This document shows positions 7,221 to 15,299 of a stretch of DNA of 34,312 nt, one piece after another. Position 1 is the first letter of the stretch, and each line of letters begins with the position of its first letter. This DNA comes from CAYZAW01 sp964476505. GTDB taxonomy: Bacteria; Bacillota; Clostridia; Christensenellales; CAG-138. The stretch lies in NCBI GenBank assembly GCA_964476505.1, contig CAYZAW010000022.1, positions 1 through 34,312 of the forward strand. The letters are read 5' to 3'. The position numbers were made by a program, and so were the translations under genes. The notes beneath the pieces were generated by a model. That model saw nothing but the letters and a program-made list of their open reading frames with translations, did not search any database and was not told where the DNA came from.

Positions 7221-7249
7221 TTGACAGAGAACCGCCAAAGGGCTATCAT
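7221..7249 (+). promoter_or_regulatory. Sigma-A promoter of the aldo/keto reductase
   Basis: TTGACA (7221-7226), 17 bases, TATCAT (7244-7249). Expected start near 7256, which excludes upstream in-frame starts of the reductase and supports ATG 7287. Confidence 0.8.
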
Positions 7250-7286
7250 GAAAGAAAAGCAAGGCATGAAAGGTAGGCGTGATCGT

Positions 7287-8315
7287 ATGGATAAAATTCG
7301 TCTTGGTCGCACGGAATTGATGGCAACCGCCTGTTCCTTTGGAGCGCTTCCCATCCAGCGTATTCCGGCAGCAGACGCGGCAAAGCTGCTGCGCCGCGCG
7401 TATGACAGCGGAATCAACTTTTTCGACACCGCCAACGCTTATTCCGACAGCGAGGAGAAAATAGGTCTTGGTCTTCATAATGTGCGGCAGAATATCATCC
7501 TCGCCACAAAAAGCGCCGCAACAGACAAAGCCACGGTCATGCAGCACATCGAGCTTAGCCTGAAGCGGATGCAAACGGATTACATCGACCTGTTCCAGTT
7601 CCATAACCCCGCTGTTTTGCCCGACCCCGCAAACGAAAACGGCGCTTATGCGGCGGCATTGGAAGCAAAAAAGAAGGGCATGATTCGCTTTATCGGCATT
7701 ACCAACCATCGGTTGGCTCTCTCCCGGCAGGCTGTGGAAACCGGTTGGTACGATACGCTGCAATTTCCCTTTTCCTGCTTGGCATCTGCCGATGAGATCG
7801 CCCTTGCCGCATACGCGCATCAGCACGATATGGGCTTTATCGCTATGAAGGGTATGTCCGGCGGGCTCATTAAGGATGCCGCCCTGACCTTTACCTTTAT
7901 GAAGCAGCATCCCTTTGTGGTACCCATTTGGGGCATGCAGCGGGAAAGTGAGCTGGAGCAGTTTTTATCCTTAGAGCAGAACCCGCCCGCTTACGACGCG
8001 GACATGCAGGCGCGCATCGAACAGGAAAAGGCGGCGCTTTCCGGCAATTTCTGCCGCTCCTGCGGCTATTGCCTGCCCTGCCCCGCCCATATCGATATTC
8101 CCAACGCCGCCCGCATGATGTTCCTTTTGCGCCGCTCCCCTTCCGCCCAATGGCTGCAGGGTAAGCCCTACGAAAGCATGATGAATATCAACAACTGCAT
8201 CCATTGCGACCATTGTAAAAACCACTGCCCCTACGGGTTGGACACCCCCGCATTGTTACAGGAGAACTTGAAGGACTATATCGCTTTCAAAAAGGAATTT
8301 GAAGAGAATAAATAA
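7287..8315 (+). CDS. Aldo/keto reductase with C-terminal 4Fe-4S ferredoxin domain
   Basis: 342 residues, cytosolic. The N-terminal two thirds are an aldo/keto reductase barrel: FFDTANAYSDSE carries the catalytic Asp and Tyr, ILATKS the Lys, and LFQFHN the His of the tetrad. The C-terminus holds two cysteine groups, CRSCGYCLPC (from about 256) and CIHCDHCKNHCPYG (from about 303), typical of the ferredoxin-like tail of clostridial members of this family. It probably uses NAD(P)H for carbonyl reduction with electrons able to pass to Fe-S centres; the substrate is unknown. The frame is open to 7221, but the promoter there and the family-typical opening MDKIRLGRTELM point to ATG 7287, with GGTAGG about nine bases upstream. 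It may share BirA control with bioY. Confidence 0.9.
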   Translation: MDKIRLGRTELMATACSFGALPIQRIPAADAAKLLRRAYDSGINFFDTANAYSDSEEKIGLGLHNVRQNIILATKSAATDKATVMQHIELSLKRMQTDYIDLFQFHNPAVLPDPANENGAYAAALEAKKKGMIRFIGITNHRLALSRQAVETGWYDTLQFPFSCLASADEIALAAYAHQHDMGFIAMKGMSGGLIKDAALTFTFMKQHPFVVPIWGMQRESELEQFLSLEQNPPAYDADMQARIEQEKAALSGNFCRSCGYCLPCPAHIDIPNAARMMFLLRRSPSAQWLQGKPYESMMNINNCIHCDHCKNHCPYGLDTPALLQENLKDYIAFKKEFEENK

Positions 8316-8316
8316 T

Positions 8317-8427
8317 GGGGCGCTGCCCCATACCCCGCTGGGGATACATCCCCAGACCCCTTTTACCGCCGAATGCATTCGGCGGGAAGGTTAAAGTATT
8401 TGTAGGGGCGGATGACCACCTCCGCCC
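8317..8427 (+). repeat. Multi-hairpin intergenic repeat, copy 1
   Basis: Starts one base after the reductase stop. Four hairpins in a row: GGGGC-GCT-GCCCC (8317-8329), CTGGGGAT-AC-ATCCCCAG (8338-8355), the perfect palindrome CCGCCGAATG-CATTCGGCGG (8366-8385), and GGGCGGA-N8-TCCGCCC (8406-8427). The same order recurs at 21846-21954 with paired changes in stems. No coding potential is visible. Function unknown; it resembles dispersed palindromic elements common in clostridial genomes. Confidence 0.8.
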
Positions 8428-8482
8428 AAAATATTAAAGAGGATTCGAATAACGCTTTTGAAGTGTTTTGTTCTCTCCAACC

Positions 8483-8512
8483 GATCGGCTTACGGCTTAC
8501 AGTAAGCCGATC
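8483..8512. terminator. Strong hairpin between convergent genes, possible terminator
   Basis: GATCGGCTTAC and GTAAGCCGATC form a perfect 11-bp stem around an eight-base loop, placed between the convergent reductase and EamA transporter genes. Only a broken T run (TTCTATTTT) follows on the plus strand, so the terminator call is moderate. Confidence 0.5.
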
Positions 8513-8531
8513 TTCTATTTTGCAGGATTCA

Positions 8532-9455
8532 CTATTCTGCCGGTTGTTTCGCCTTTTTTCGCTCCGGAAGCTGTGCCAATATCACCGCGCCAAACACCAG
8601 CGCACAGCCAATTCCTTCCCGGAACGTAAGCTTCTCCCCCAAAATTGCCCAACCGGACAATACCGCAAATACAGACTCCATGGCAAAAAGCAGCGTTGCC
8701 ACCACCGGGTGGATATTTTTTTGCGCCACCACCTGCAGCGTATACGCCACCCCGCAGGACAATGCGCCCGTGTATAAAATAGACAGCCACGCATTACCAA
8801 TGGCAGCAATGTTCGGCGTTTCAAACAGGCACATCATTACGGCGTTGATGATGCTGCAAACCAAAAATTGCAGGGAGGAAAACCGCAGGCTGTCCACATG
8901 CAAGGCATACCGGTCAATAAACAGGATGTGAAAAGAGAAAAACAATGCGCAGATCATCATGCAAACGTCTCCCGGATTAACGGTAAGCCCGCCGGGGGTC
9001 ATGCATAATAAATACGCCCCAATAAGCGCTACCGCCACCGCCAGCCATACCACATGACGCACACGCTTGCCTAAAAACAGCCCCAGCACGGGAACCAGCA
9101 CCACATACAGGGTGGTCAAAAACCCCGCCTTGCCCACGGTGGTGTACAGCATGCCGATTTGCTGCATGCCGCTTGCTATCGACAGAATCACCCCGCAAAG
9201 CACGCCCGCCTTTACCAGCGCTTTTCTTTCACCGGGTTCGGCGGTGCCAAACAGCGTAAAGCGCTTGCCCTCTGCCCTGTCTCGAAAATAGATCACCGGA
9301 AGCAATACCACGCATCCCAGCAAAAAACGTACCGTGCCAAAAGTGAACGGCCCCACATGCTCCATACCGGTGCTTTGCGCCACAAAGGCCGTTCCCCAAA
9401 TAAATGTTGCCAGCAAAAGCAGCAGATTGCTTTTCATTGCCGCCTTGTTTGTCAT
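8532..9455 (-). CDS. EamA/DMT-superfamily transporter
   Basis: 307 residues, about ten transmembrane helices in two EamA repeats. The opening NLLLLLATFIWGTAFVAQ and the start of the second half (GVAYTLQVVAQKNIHPVVAT) with WAILGEKLTFREGIG near the end are typical of drug/metabolite transporters. Substrate cannot be read from sequence. The frame is open to 9527, but GAGGTGG lies five bases before the ATG at 9455. Upstream, a TACAAT -10-like hexamer (9491-9486 on the minus strand) would start transcription at a PurBox-like motif (9469-9482), so the gene may be under purine control and could export a purine compound; that is inference. It is divergent from the purine operon. Confidence 0.9.
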   Translation of the reverse strand: MTNKAAMKSNLLLLLATFIWGTAFVAQSTGMEHVGPFTFGTVRFLLGCVVLLPVIYFRDRAEGKRFTLFGTAEPGERKALVKAGVLCGVILSIASGMQQIGMLYTTVGKAGFLTTLYVVLVPVLGLFLGKRVRHVVWLAVAVALIGAYLLCMTPGGLTVNPGDVCMMICALFFSFHILFIDRYALHVDSLRFSSLQFLVCSIINAVMMCLFETPNIAAIGNAWLSILYTGALSCGVAYTLQVVAQKNIHPVVATLLFAMESVFAVLSGWAILGEKLTFREGIGCALVFGAVILAQLPERKKAKQPAE

Positions 9456-9468
9456 AATGCCACCTCGC

Positions 9469-9482
9469 AAATCGAACATTTG
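9469..9482 (+). promoter_or_regulatory. PurBox-like motif at the EamA transporter promoter
   Basis: AAATCGAACATTTG, core CGAAC at 9473-9477, closely fits the known PurR box of Gram-positive bacteria (A/T-rich, CGAAC, A/T-rich). It sits at the expected transcription start of the EamA gene and just upstream of its ribosome binding site. Confidence 0.5.
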
Positions 9483-9541
9483 CTTATTGTACACGAATCG
9501 CCCGGTTTTCACCATAGAAAAACACATTTTCTTTCGTATAT

Positions 9542-9620
9542 CGAATGTTTATAAAATAACGCTTGATAATGTTCGTAATATTATGTATGATTATTGCATC
9601 AAAGTGCGTTTTCGAACGGT
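9542..9620. promoter_or_regulatory. PurBox-like cluster controlling the purine operon
   Basis: CGAATGTT (9542-9549) and the inverted AATGTTCG (9568-9575) face each other across 18 bases, the arrangement known for paired PurR boxes in Bacillus, where the gap is about 16-17. A further TTTTCGAACGGT lies at 9609-9620 in the leader. The inverted box is inside the promoter spacer and the forward box upstream of the -35. No guanine riboswitch is visible here. Confidence 0.6.
9563..9591 (+). promoter_or_regulatory. Sigma-A promoter of the purine operon
   Basis: TTGATA (9563-9568), 17 bases, TATGAT (9586-9591). Expected start near 9598, about 50 bases before purE. Confidence 0.7.
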
Positions 9621-9648
9621 AATACGGGATTTTTTTGGGGGGATGGAT

Positions 9649-10146
9649 ATGAAAGCAGTTGCCATCGTTATGGGCAGTAAAAGCGATCTTCCGGTGGTGG
9701 AGCCTGCGATCGAGCGGCTCAAAAGCCTTGGGATTCCCTGCTGTGTGCGGGTGCTTTCCGCGCACCGCACGCCGGAGGAGGCTGCCAACTTTGCAAAAAC
9801 GGCGGCTGATCGCGGTATTGGGGTGATCTGCTGTGCGGCGGGCAAGGCGGCACACTTGGCGGGCAGCATGGCGGCGCAAACGGTGCTGCCGGTTATCGGC
9901 ATCCCCGTCAAGGCCTCCGCTTTAGAGGGTATGGACGCGCTATTATCTACTGTGCAAATGCCCGCAGGCATTCCCGTAGCCACCGTTGCCATCAACGGCG
10001 CAGACAACGCTGCGATCTTAGCGGCGCAAATTTTAGCAGTTGCCGACCCTGCCTTAACGGAGAAGCTTCTGCTGCTTCGTAACAGTATGGCGCAGGCCGT
10101 GCTTGCGCAGGATGCACAGATGCAAGAAACGTATCCATTGGGCTAG
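9649..10146 (+). CDS. purE: N5-carboxyaminoimidazole ribonucleotide mutase PurE
   Basis: 165 residues. Moves the carboxyl group of N5-CAIR to give CAIR in purine synthesis. MGSKSDLPVV, SAHRTPEEA and AAHLAG mark the nucleotide-binding and catalytic regions; SAHRTP and AAHL indicate class I, the type that normally works with PurK. The segment before AAHL reads CCAAGK and the proline of the common AAHLPG is alanine, minor departures from the enterobacterial sequence. GGGGGG precedes two in-frame ATGs six bases apart; only the second (9649) has proper spacing. First gene of the operon, 42 bases before purC. No purK is in the window. Confidence 0.95.
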   Translation: MKAVAIVMGSKSDLPVVEPAIERLKSLGIPCCVRVLSAHRTPEEAANFAKTAADRGIGVICCAAGKAAHLAGSMAAQTVLPVIGIPVKASALEGMDALLSTVQMPAGIPVATVAINGADNAAILAAQILAVADPALTEKLLLLRNSMAQAVLAQDAQMQETYPLG

Positions 10147-10188
10147 GGTGTACCCCTGCCCATTATTATTTTTAAGGAGCAAATCACT

Positions 10189-10899
10189 ATGGAAAAAAGG
10201 GAGCAGTTATACGAAGGTAAAGCAAAAAAAGTGTTCGCCACCGGCGACCCCGCCCTTTGCATCGTATCCTATAAGGACGATGCCACCGCCTTTAACGGCG
10301 AGAAGCGCGGTACCATCGCAGGTAAGGGCGTTATCAACAACCGCATGACCAATCAGCTTATGCAAATGCTGGAGAAGGAGGGCATTCCCACCCACTTTGT
10401 ACAGGAGTTATCCGATACGGACACGCTGGTAAAGCGGGTGATGATCGTACCGCTGGAGGTGATCGTTCGAAACGTGGCGGCAGGGTCGCTTGCAAAGCGC
10501 CTTGGCCTTGCAGAGGGCACGGTGCTGCCAACAACCGTGCTGGAATTCTCTTATAAAAACGACGCGCTTGGCGACCCCATGGTAAACGACTATCACATTG
10601 CCGCTATGGGGCTTGCCACTAAAAAGGAGCTTGCAGCCATCACGCAGTACGCCCTTCGCATCAACGAAATACTGATCGCCTACTTTGCGGCGGTGAATGT
10701 GCGGTTGATCGACTTCAAGCTGGAATTCGGTAAAACACCGGACGGCACCATCGTGCTGGCAGACGAAATTTCTCCGGATACCTGCCGCCTGTGGGACGCA
10801 GACACCAACGAAAAGCTGGATAAAGACCGTTTTCGGCGGGACTTGGGCGGCGTGGAAGAAGCGTATCAGGAGATACAGCGGCGCTTAACGGGGGTTTAA
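10189..10899 (+). CDS. purC: SAICAR synthetase PurC
   Basis: 236 residues, the usual bacterial length. Joins CAIR and aspartate with ATP to make SAICAR. Recognisable sequence: LYEGKAKKVF (ATP region), DDATAFNGEKRG, VRNVAAGSLAKRLG, and LADEISPDTCRLWD near the C-terminus. TAAGGAG lies nine bases before the ATG. The gap to purF is two bases. Confidence 0.97.
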   Translation: MEKREQLYEGKAKKVFATGDPALCIVSYKDDATAFNGEKRGTIAGKGVINNRMTNQLMQMLEKEGIPTHFVQELSDTDTLVKRVMIVPLEVIVRNVAAGSLAKRLGLAEGTVLPTTVLEFSYKNDALGDPMVNDYHIAAMGLATKKELAAITQYALRINEILIAYFAAVNVRLIDFKLEFGKTPDGTIVLADEISPDTCRLWDADTNEKLDKDRFRRDLGGVEEAYQEIQRRLTGV

Positions 10900-10901
10900 C
10901 C

Positions 10902-12344
10902 ATGTTATTCGATGAAGTGCATGAGGAATGCGGCATTTTCGGCGTGTACAGCCCGGAGGAAACGGACGTAGCGCAGCTTTGCTATTACGCGCTGTACGCC
11001 TTGCAGCACCGTGGGCAGGAGGGCTGCGGCATCGCCGTGAACCGCCGGGGCTGTATCCTTTCCCACCGGGATCTGGGGCTGGTAAACGAGGTATTCACCG
11101 AGGACGCGCTTTCAAAGCTGGGCACGGGCACCATGGCCATGGGGCATGTGCGCTACGGCACCACGGGAAACGATTCCAGACTCAACGTGCAGCCCTTGGT
11201 CATCAACCACAGAAAAGGCCGCATGGCGCTGGCGCATAACGGAAACCTCACGAACGACGCCGAGCTTCGCGAGGAGCTGGAGCTTCTTGGCTCTATTTTC
11301 CACACCACCAGCGATTCCGAGGTGATCGCCCATATCATCACCCGGGAACGGCTGGAAGCCGCCAGCATTGAGGAGGCCGTTTCTAAGGCCATGTATCGCC
11401 TAGACGGGGCATACTCGCTTGTTATCATGTCCCCCACGAAGTTAATTGCCGCGCGCGACCCGCACGGTTTTCACCCCTTATGCATCGGCACGTTAAACGG
11501 CGGGTTTGTGTTTGCCTCGGAAACCTGCGCGCTGGACGCTGTGGGCGCAACGTTCTTGCGGGACGTGGAGCCCGGCGAGATCGTTGTGGCGGACGGCTCC
11601 GGCCTTCGGAGCCTGCGGGAGCATTGCAGCACGGTGCCGCCGTCCTTATGCGTGTTTGAATTTATCTATTTTGCCCGCCCGGACAGCGTGATCGAGGGCG
11701 CTTCCGTACACATCGCCCGGCAACGGGCGGGGGCGTTTATCGCGCTGGAGCATCCCGTACAGGCGGATGTGGTTATCGGCGTGCCCGATTCCGGCTTGGA
11801 CGCCGCCGTGGGCTACGCCCAGCAAAGCGGCATTCCTTACGGCATCGGCTTTATCAAAAATAAATACATCGGCCGCACGTTCATCCAGCCCACCCAATCC
11901 GACCGGGAAAACAAGGTGCGCATCAAGCTGAACCCCATCGCCTCCACGGTGAAGGGCAAGCGTGTGGTGCTTATCGACGATTCCATCGTGCGCGGCACCA
12001 CCTGTGCGCGCATCGTACAACTGCTGCGAGACGCGGGCGCTACCGAGGTGCATATGCGCTCCACCGCGCCCAAGTTTTTATACCCCTGCTATTTCGGCAC
12101 GGATATCGACTCGCAGGATAAGCTGTTTGCTTATCTACACGACGATGCGGAAATGTGCAGGCTTTTAAACGTGGATTCTCTGGGCTTTTTGAGCCCGGAA
12201 AACGTAACAAAGCTGGCAGACTGCGGCAATCTAGGCTTTTGCGATGCCTGCTTTACGGGGCGTTACCCCTGTGCACCGCCCAAAACGCCCGGCAAATGCC
12301 GCTACGATAACGAATTGACGGAGGACGGCAGCCATGCAGAGTAA
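10902..12344 (+). CDS. purF: Amidophosphoribosyltransferase PurF
   Basis: 480 residues. Commits PRPP to purine synthesis, transferring ammonia from glutamine. HEECGIFGVY puts the N-terminal-nucleophile cysteine at position 10 after a short propeptide, as in Bacillus-type enzymes that cleave it. The glutaminase domain (about 10-240, with HRGQEGCGIA and GHVRYGTTG) is followed by the phosphoribosyltransferase domain with PRPP loop VVLIDDSIVRGTT. Cysteines in FLYPCYFG and CDACFTGRYPC fit the Fe-S cluster of this class, making the enzyme probably oxygen-sensitive. It starts two bases after purC and its end overlaps purM by 11 bases, so the operon is translationally coupled. Confidence 0.97.
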   Translation: MLFDEVHEECGIFGVYSPEETDVAQLCYYALYALQHRGQEGCGIAVNRRGCILSHRDLGLVNEVFTEDALSKLGTGTMAMGHVRYGTTGNDSRLNVQPLVINHRKGRMALAHNGNLTNDAELREELELLGSIFHTTSDSEVIAHIITRERLEAASIEEAVSKAMYRLDGAYSLVIMSPTKLIAARDPHGFHPLCIGTLNGGFVFASETCALDAVGATFLRDVEPGEIVVADGSGLRSLREHCSTVPPSLCVFEFIYFARPDSVIEGASVHIARQRAGAFIALEHPVQADVVIGVPDSGLDAAVGYAQQSGIPYGIGFIKNKYIGRTFIQPTQSDRENKVRIKLNPIASTVKGKRVVLIDDSIVRGTTCARIVQLLRDAGATEVHMRSTAPKFLYPCYFGTDIDSQDKLFAYLHDDAEMCRLLNVDSLGFLSPENVTKLADCGNLGFCDACFTGRYPCAPPKTPGKCRYDNELTEDGSHAE

Positions 12345-13374
12345 CAGCGATAGCTACAAGGCGGCGGGGGTAGACATCACCGCAGGCTACAAGGCGGTGC
12401 AGCTGATGCAAAGCCACATTGCCCGCACCAAAACGCCGGGGGTGCTTTCTCCCATCGGCGGCTTTGGCGGGCTGTTTATGCCCGATATTGCCGGCATGGA
12501 AAAGCCTGTGCTGGTATCCGGCACGGACGGCGTTGGCACCAAGCTGAAGCTGGCCTTTTTATTGGATAAGCACGATACCATTGGCATCGACTGCGTTGCC
12601 ATGTGTGTAAACGACATCATTTGCTGCGGTGCAAAGCCGCTGTTCTTTTTAGACTATCTGGCGCTTTCTAAAAATGTGCCGGAGCAGGTCGCCAAAATCG
12701 TCTCCGGCGTGGCGCAGGGCTGCGTGCAAAGCGGCGCGGCACTGATCGGCGGGGAAACGGCGGAAATGCCCGGCTTTTACCAAGAGGGCGAGTATGATAT
12801 CGCCGGTTTTGCGGTTGGGATGGTGGATCAAAAACGAGCAGTTGGCCCCCATCTGGTACAAGAGGGCGATGTTCTCATCGCCCTCCCCTCCTCCGGGGCA
12901 CACTCCAACGGGTATTCGCTTATCCGCAAGGTGTTCGGCATTGAAAACGATGCTGCTGTACTTTCGGAAAAGCCCGAGGAGCTAAACTGCACGCTGGGCG
13001 AAGCGCTCATAACCCCCACAAAAATCTATGTAAAAGCCATGCTGCCGCTTGTGGAGGCGGGGATACTGCACGCTGCCGCGCATATCACCGGCGGCGGCTT
13101 TTACGAAAACATTCCCCGCGCACTTCCCGCAGGACTGACCGCTAAGATAGAAAAACGCGCCGTGCAGACTCCGGCCTTGTTCCACCTGATCGCCAAGCGG
13201 GGCGGTATTCCGGAGCGGGATATGTACAACACCTTCAACATGGGCGTTGGCATGTGCCTGTGCGTTGCAAAAGCGCGCGCTACGGAAGCGCTTACGCTTT
13301 TACAGGCTGCCGGTGAGGCCGCCTATATCATGGGCAGCGTAGAACGGAAAGAGGGCGGCGTAACGCTATGCTAA
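12334..13374 (+). CDS. purM: AIR synthetase PurM
   Basis: 346 residues, standard length. Closes the imidazole ring, turning FGAM into AIR with ATP. Motifs: SYKAAGVDITAGYKAV at the N-terminus, GGFGGLF, SGTDGVGTKLKLA, GGETAEMPGFY, GAHSNGYSLIRK and TGGGFYENIPR. The start lies inside the end of purF (11-base overlap), and purN begins seven bases inside its own end. Confidence 0.97.
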   Translation: MQSNSDSYKAAGVDITAGYKAVQLMQSHIARTKTPGVLSPIGGFGGLFMPDIAGMEKPVLVSGTDGVGTKLKLAFLLDKHDTIGIDCVAMCVNDIICCGAKPLFFLDYLALSKNVPEQVAKIVSGVAQGCVQSGAALIGGETAEMPGFYQEGEYDIAGFAVGMVDQKRAVGPHLVQEGDVLIALPSSGAHSNGYSLIRKVFGIENDAAVLSEKPEELNCTLGEALITPTKIYVKAMLPLVEAGILHAAAHITGGGFYENIPRALPAGLTAKIEKRAVQTPALFHLIAKRGGIPERDMYNTFNMGVGMCLCVAKARATEALTLLQAAGEAAYIMGSVERKEGGVTLC

Positions 13375-13979
13375 AGGCAAGGATTGCGGTGTTCGTGTCC
13401 GGCGGCGGCACAAATTTACAGGCGCTTTTTAACGCCGAGGATGCAGGCGCGCTTACAAGCGGCGGCATCGTACTGGTACTGTCTGACCACGCGGAGGCGT
13501 TCGCGCTGGAACGGGCGGCGCGGCGCGGCGTTCCTACCGCCGTGGAAGAGCGCCGGGCGTATGCTTCCGATGAAAGCTGGGAAACTGCCGTATTGACTAC
13601 ACTTCGCACCCACAACATCGATTGCATCATACTGGCGGGTTTTTTGCGCATCCTCTCCCCCGCGTTTGTGCGGGCGTACCCCAACCGCATCGTCAACGTG
13701 CACCCGTCGCTTATTCCCGCCTTTTGCGGCAAGGGTTATTACGGCCTGCGCGTACACGAAGCGGCGCTTCGCCGCGGGGTGAAGCTTACCGGCGCAACGG
13801 TGCATCTGGTAAACGAGGTACCTGACGGCGGTCCCATCCTTTTGCAAAAGGCGGTGGCGGTGCAGCCGGGCGATACGCCCGAAGCCTTGCAGCGGCGGGT
13901 GATGGAGGAAGCGGAGTGGCAGTTGTTGCCGGAGGCGGCGGAGCTGCTGTCCAAGGAGATCGTAAAACAAAAGGCGTAG
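13368..13979 (+). CDS. purN: Phosphoribosylglycinamide formyltransferase PurN
   Basis: 203 residues. Formylates GAR using 10-formyltetrahydrofolate, which FolD encoded at the end of this cluster can supply. Opening VSGGGTNLQALF is the phosphate-binding loop; IVNVHPSLIPAFCGKGYYG carries the catalytic Asn and His; TGATVHLVNEVPDGGPIL carries the second His and the Asp. It overlaps purM by seven bases. In the common clostridial order purH follows purN; here purD comes next after 37 bases with no remnant of purH. Confidence 0.96.
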   Translation: MLKARIAVFVSGGGTNLQALFNAEDAGALTSGGIVLVLSDHAEAFALERAARRGVPTAVEERRAYASDESWETAVLTTLRTHNIDCIILAGFLRILSPAFVRAYPNRIVNVHPSLIPAFCGKGYYGLRVHEAALRRGVKLTGATVHLVNEVPDGGPILLQKAVAVQPGDTPEALQRRVMEEAEWQLLPEAAELLSKEIVKQKA

Positions 13980-14016
13980 CCTTTTAAAAGATTTTTTCAG
14001 TTTCAAGGAGGTTCCT

Positions 14017-15297
14017 ATGCGGGTACTGGTCATCGGCGGCGGCGGCCGCGAGCATGCGCTCATCAAGGCGCTCAAAAAAAGCAGAGAGATCACGGCACTT
14101 TACGCCCTTCCCGGGAACGGCGGTATCGCGGCGGAGGCCGTTTGCGTTGGCATTCCCGTGACCGACACGGATGCCGTCATTGCCTATATCAAAGCGGAGC
14201 AGATCGGCTTCGTAGTGGTCGCTCCGGACGATCCGCTGGCAGCCGGCATGGTGAATGCGCTGCACGCGGCAGGCATCCCCTGCTTTGGCCCGGAAAAGGC
14301 GGCGGCTGCCATAGAGAGCAGCAAGGTGTTTGCCAAGGAGCTGATGCAAAAATACAACATCCCCACAGCCAAGTATCAGGTGTTCTGCTTTTCTAAGGAC
14401 GCGCTAAGCTATGTGGAGCAGTGCGACTACCCCGTGGTCATCAAGGCGGACGGGCTGGCGCTTGGCAAGGGCGTAGTGATCGCCTCCACACAGGAGGAGG
14501 CAAAGGCTGCCATCAACGAGATCATGGTGGAACGCAAATTTGGGGAAAGCGGCAGCCGAATCGTCATTGAAGAATGCCTAACAGGGCCGGAGGTGTCTGT
14601 ATTGACCTTTACGGACGGGCATTGCATCAAGCCCATGGTTTCCTCCATGGATCACAAACGGGCACAGGACAACGACCTTGGCCCCAACACCGGCGGCATG
14701 GGCACGGTTGCGCCTAATCCGTATTACACAAAAGATATAGCAGCCCGTTGCATGGAGGAGATATTTTTGCCCACTATGCGCGCCATGAACGCTGAGGGCG
14801 CTCCCTTCAAGGGCTGCCTGTATTTTGGACTGATGCTGACCAAAGACGGCCCCAAGGTGATCGAATACAACTGCCGCTTTGGCGACCCGGAAACGCAGGT
14901 GGTGCTGCCGCTGCTTGAAAGCGACCTGTTTAGAGTGATGCGCGCCGTGGAGGAAGAACGGCTTTCAGACGTGGAGGTCGTTAACAAGCCGGGCGCTGCC
15001 TGCTGCGTGATCGTGGCCTCCGCGGGCTATCCAAAGGCATACGAAAAAGGGAAACCCATCACCCTGCCAAGCACGGATGAAGAAGACGGCATGTATCTGT
15101 ATCACGCGGGCACCGCTCTTAATAACGGGCAGCTCGTGACCGCAGGCGGGCGCGTGCTTGGTGCGGCTGCCGTGGCGGAAGCTCTGCCGGAGGCTATCAG
15201 CCGTGCGTATGCGCTTGCCGAGCAGGTACAGTTTGAGGGCGCGTATTACCGAAAGGACATCGGCCGCCGTGCGTTGGCGGCTGCAACGGAGGAATGA
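14017..15297 (+). CDS. purD: Phosphoribosylamine-glycine ligase PurD
   Basis: 426 residues, ATP-grasp enzyme joining phosphoribosylamine and glycine. LVIGGGGREHALIKAL is the typical N-terminus; later VIKADGLALGKGVVIA (ATP-grasp), NTGGMGTVAPNPYY and EYNCRFGDPETQVVLP are family signatures. AAGGAGG lies six bases before the ATG. The stop codon overlaps the region of the purL start. Confidence 0.97.
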   Translation: MRVLVIGGGGREHALIKALKKSREITALYALPGNGGIAAEAVCVGIPVTDTDAVIAYIKAEQIGFVVVAPDDPLAAGMVNALHAAGIPCFGPEKAAAAIESSKVFAKELMQKYNIPTAKYQVFCFSKDALSYVEQCDYPVVIKADGLALGKGVVIASTQEEAKAAINEIMVERKFGESGSRIVIEECLTGPEVSVLTFTDGHCIKPMVSSMDHKRAQDNDLGPNTGGMGTVAPNPYYTKDIAARCMEEIFLPTMRAMNAEGAPFKGCLYFGLMLTKDGPKVIEYNCRFGDPETQVVLPLLESDLFRVMRAVEEERLSDVEVVNKPGAACCVIVASAGYPKAYEKGKPITLPSTDEEDGMYLYHAGTALNNGQLVTAGGRVLGAAAVAEALPEAISRAYALAEQVQFEGAYYRKDIGRRALAAATEE

Positions 15298-15299
15298 GC

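Noticed and set aside
9528..9648. Guanine/adenine riboswitch before purE
   Set aside because: No match to the conserved purine-aptamer loops; CGAAC boxes give a better explanation of control.
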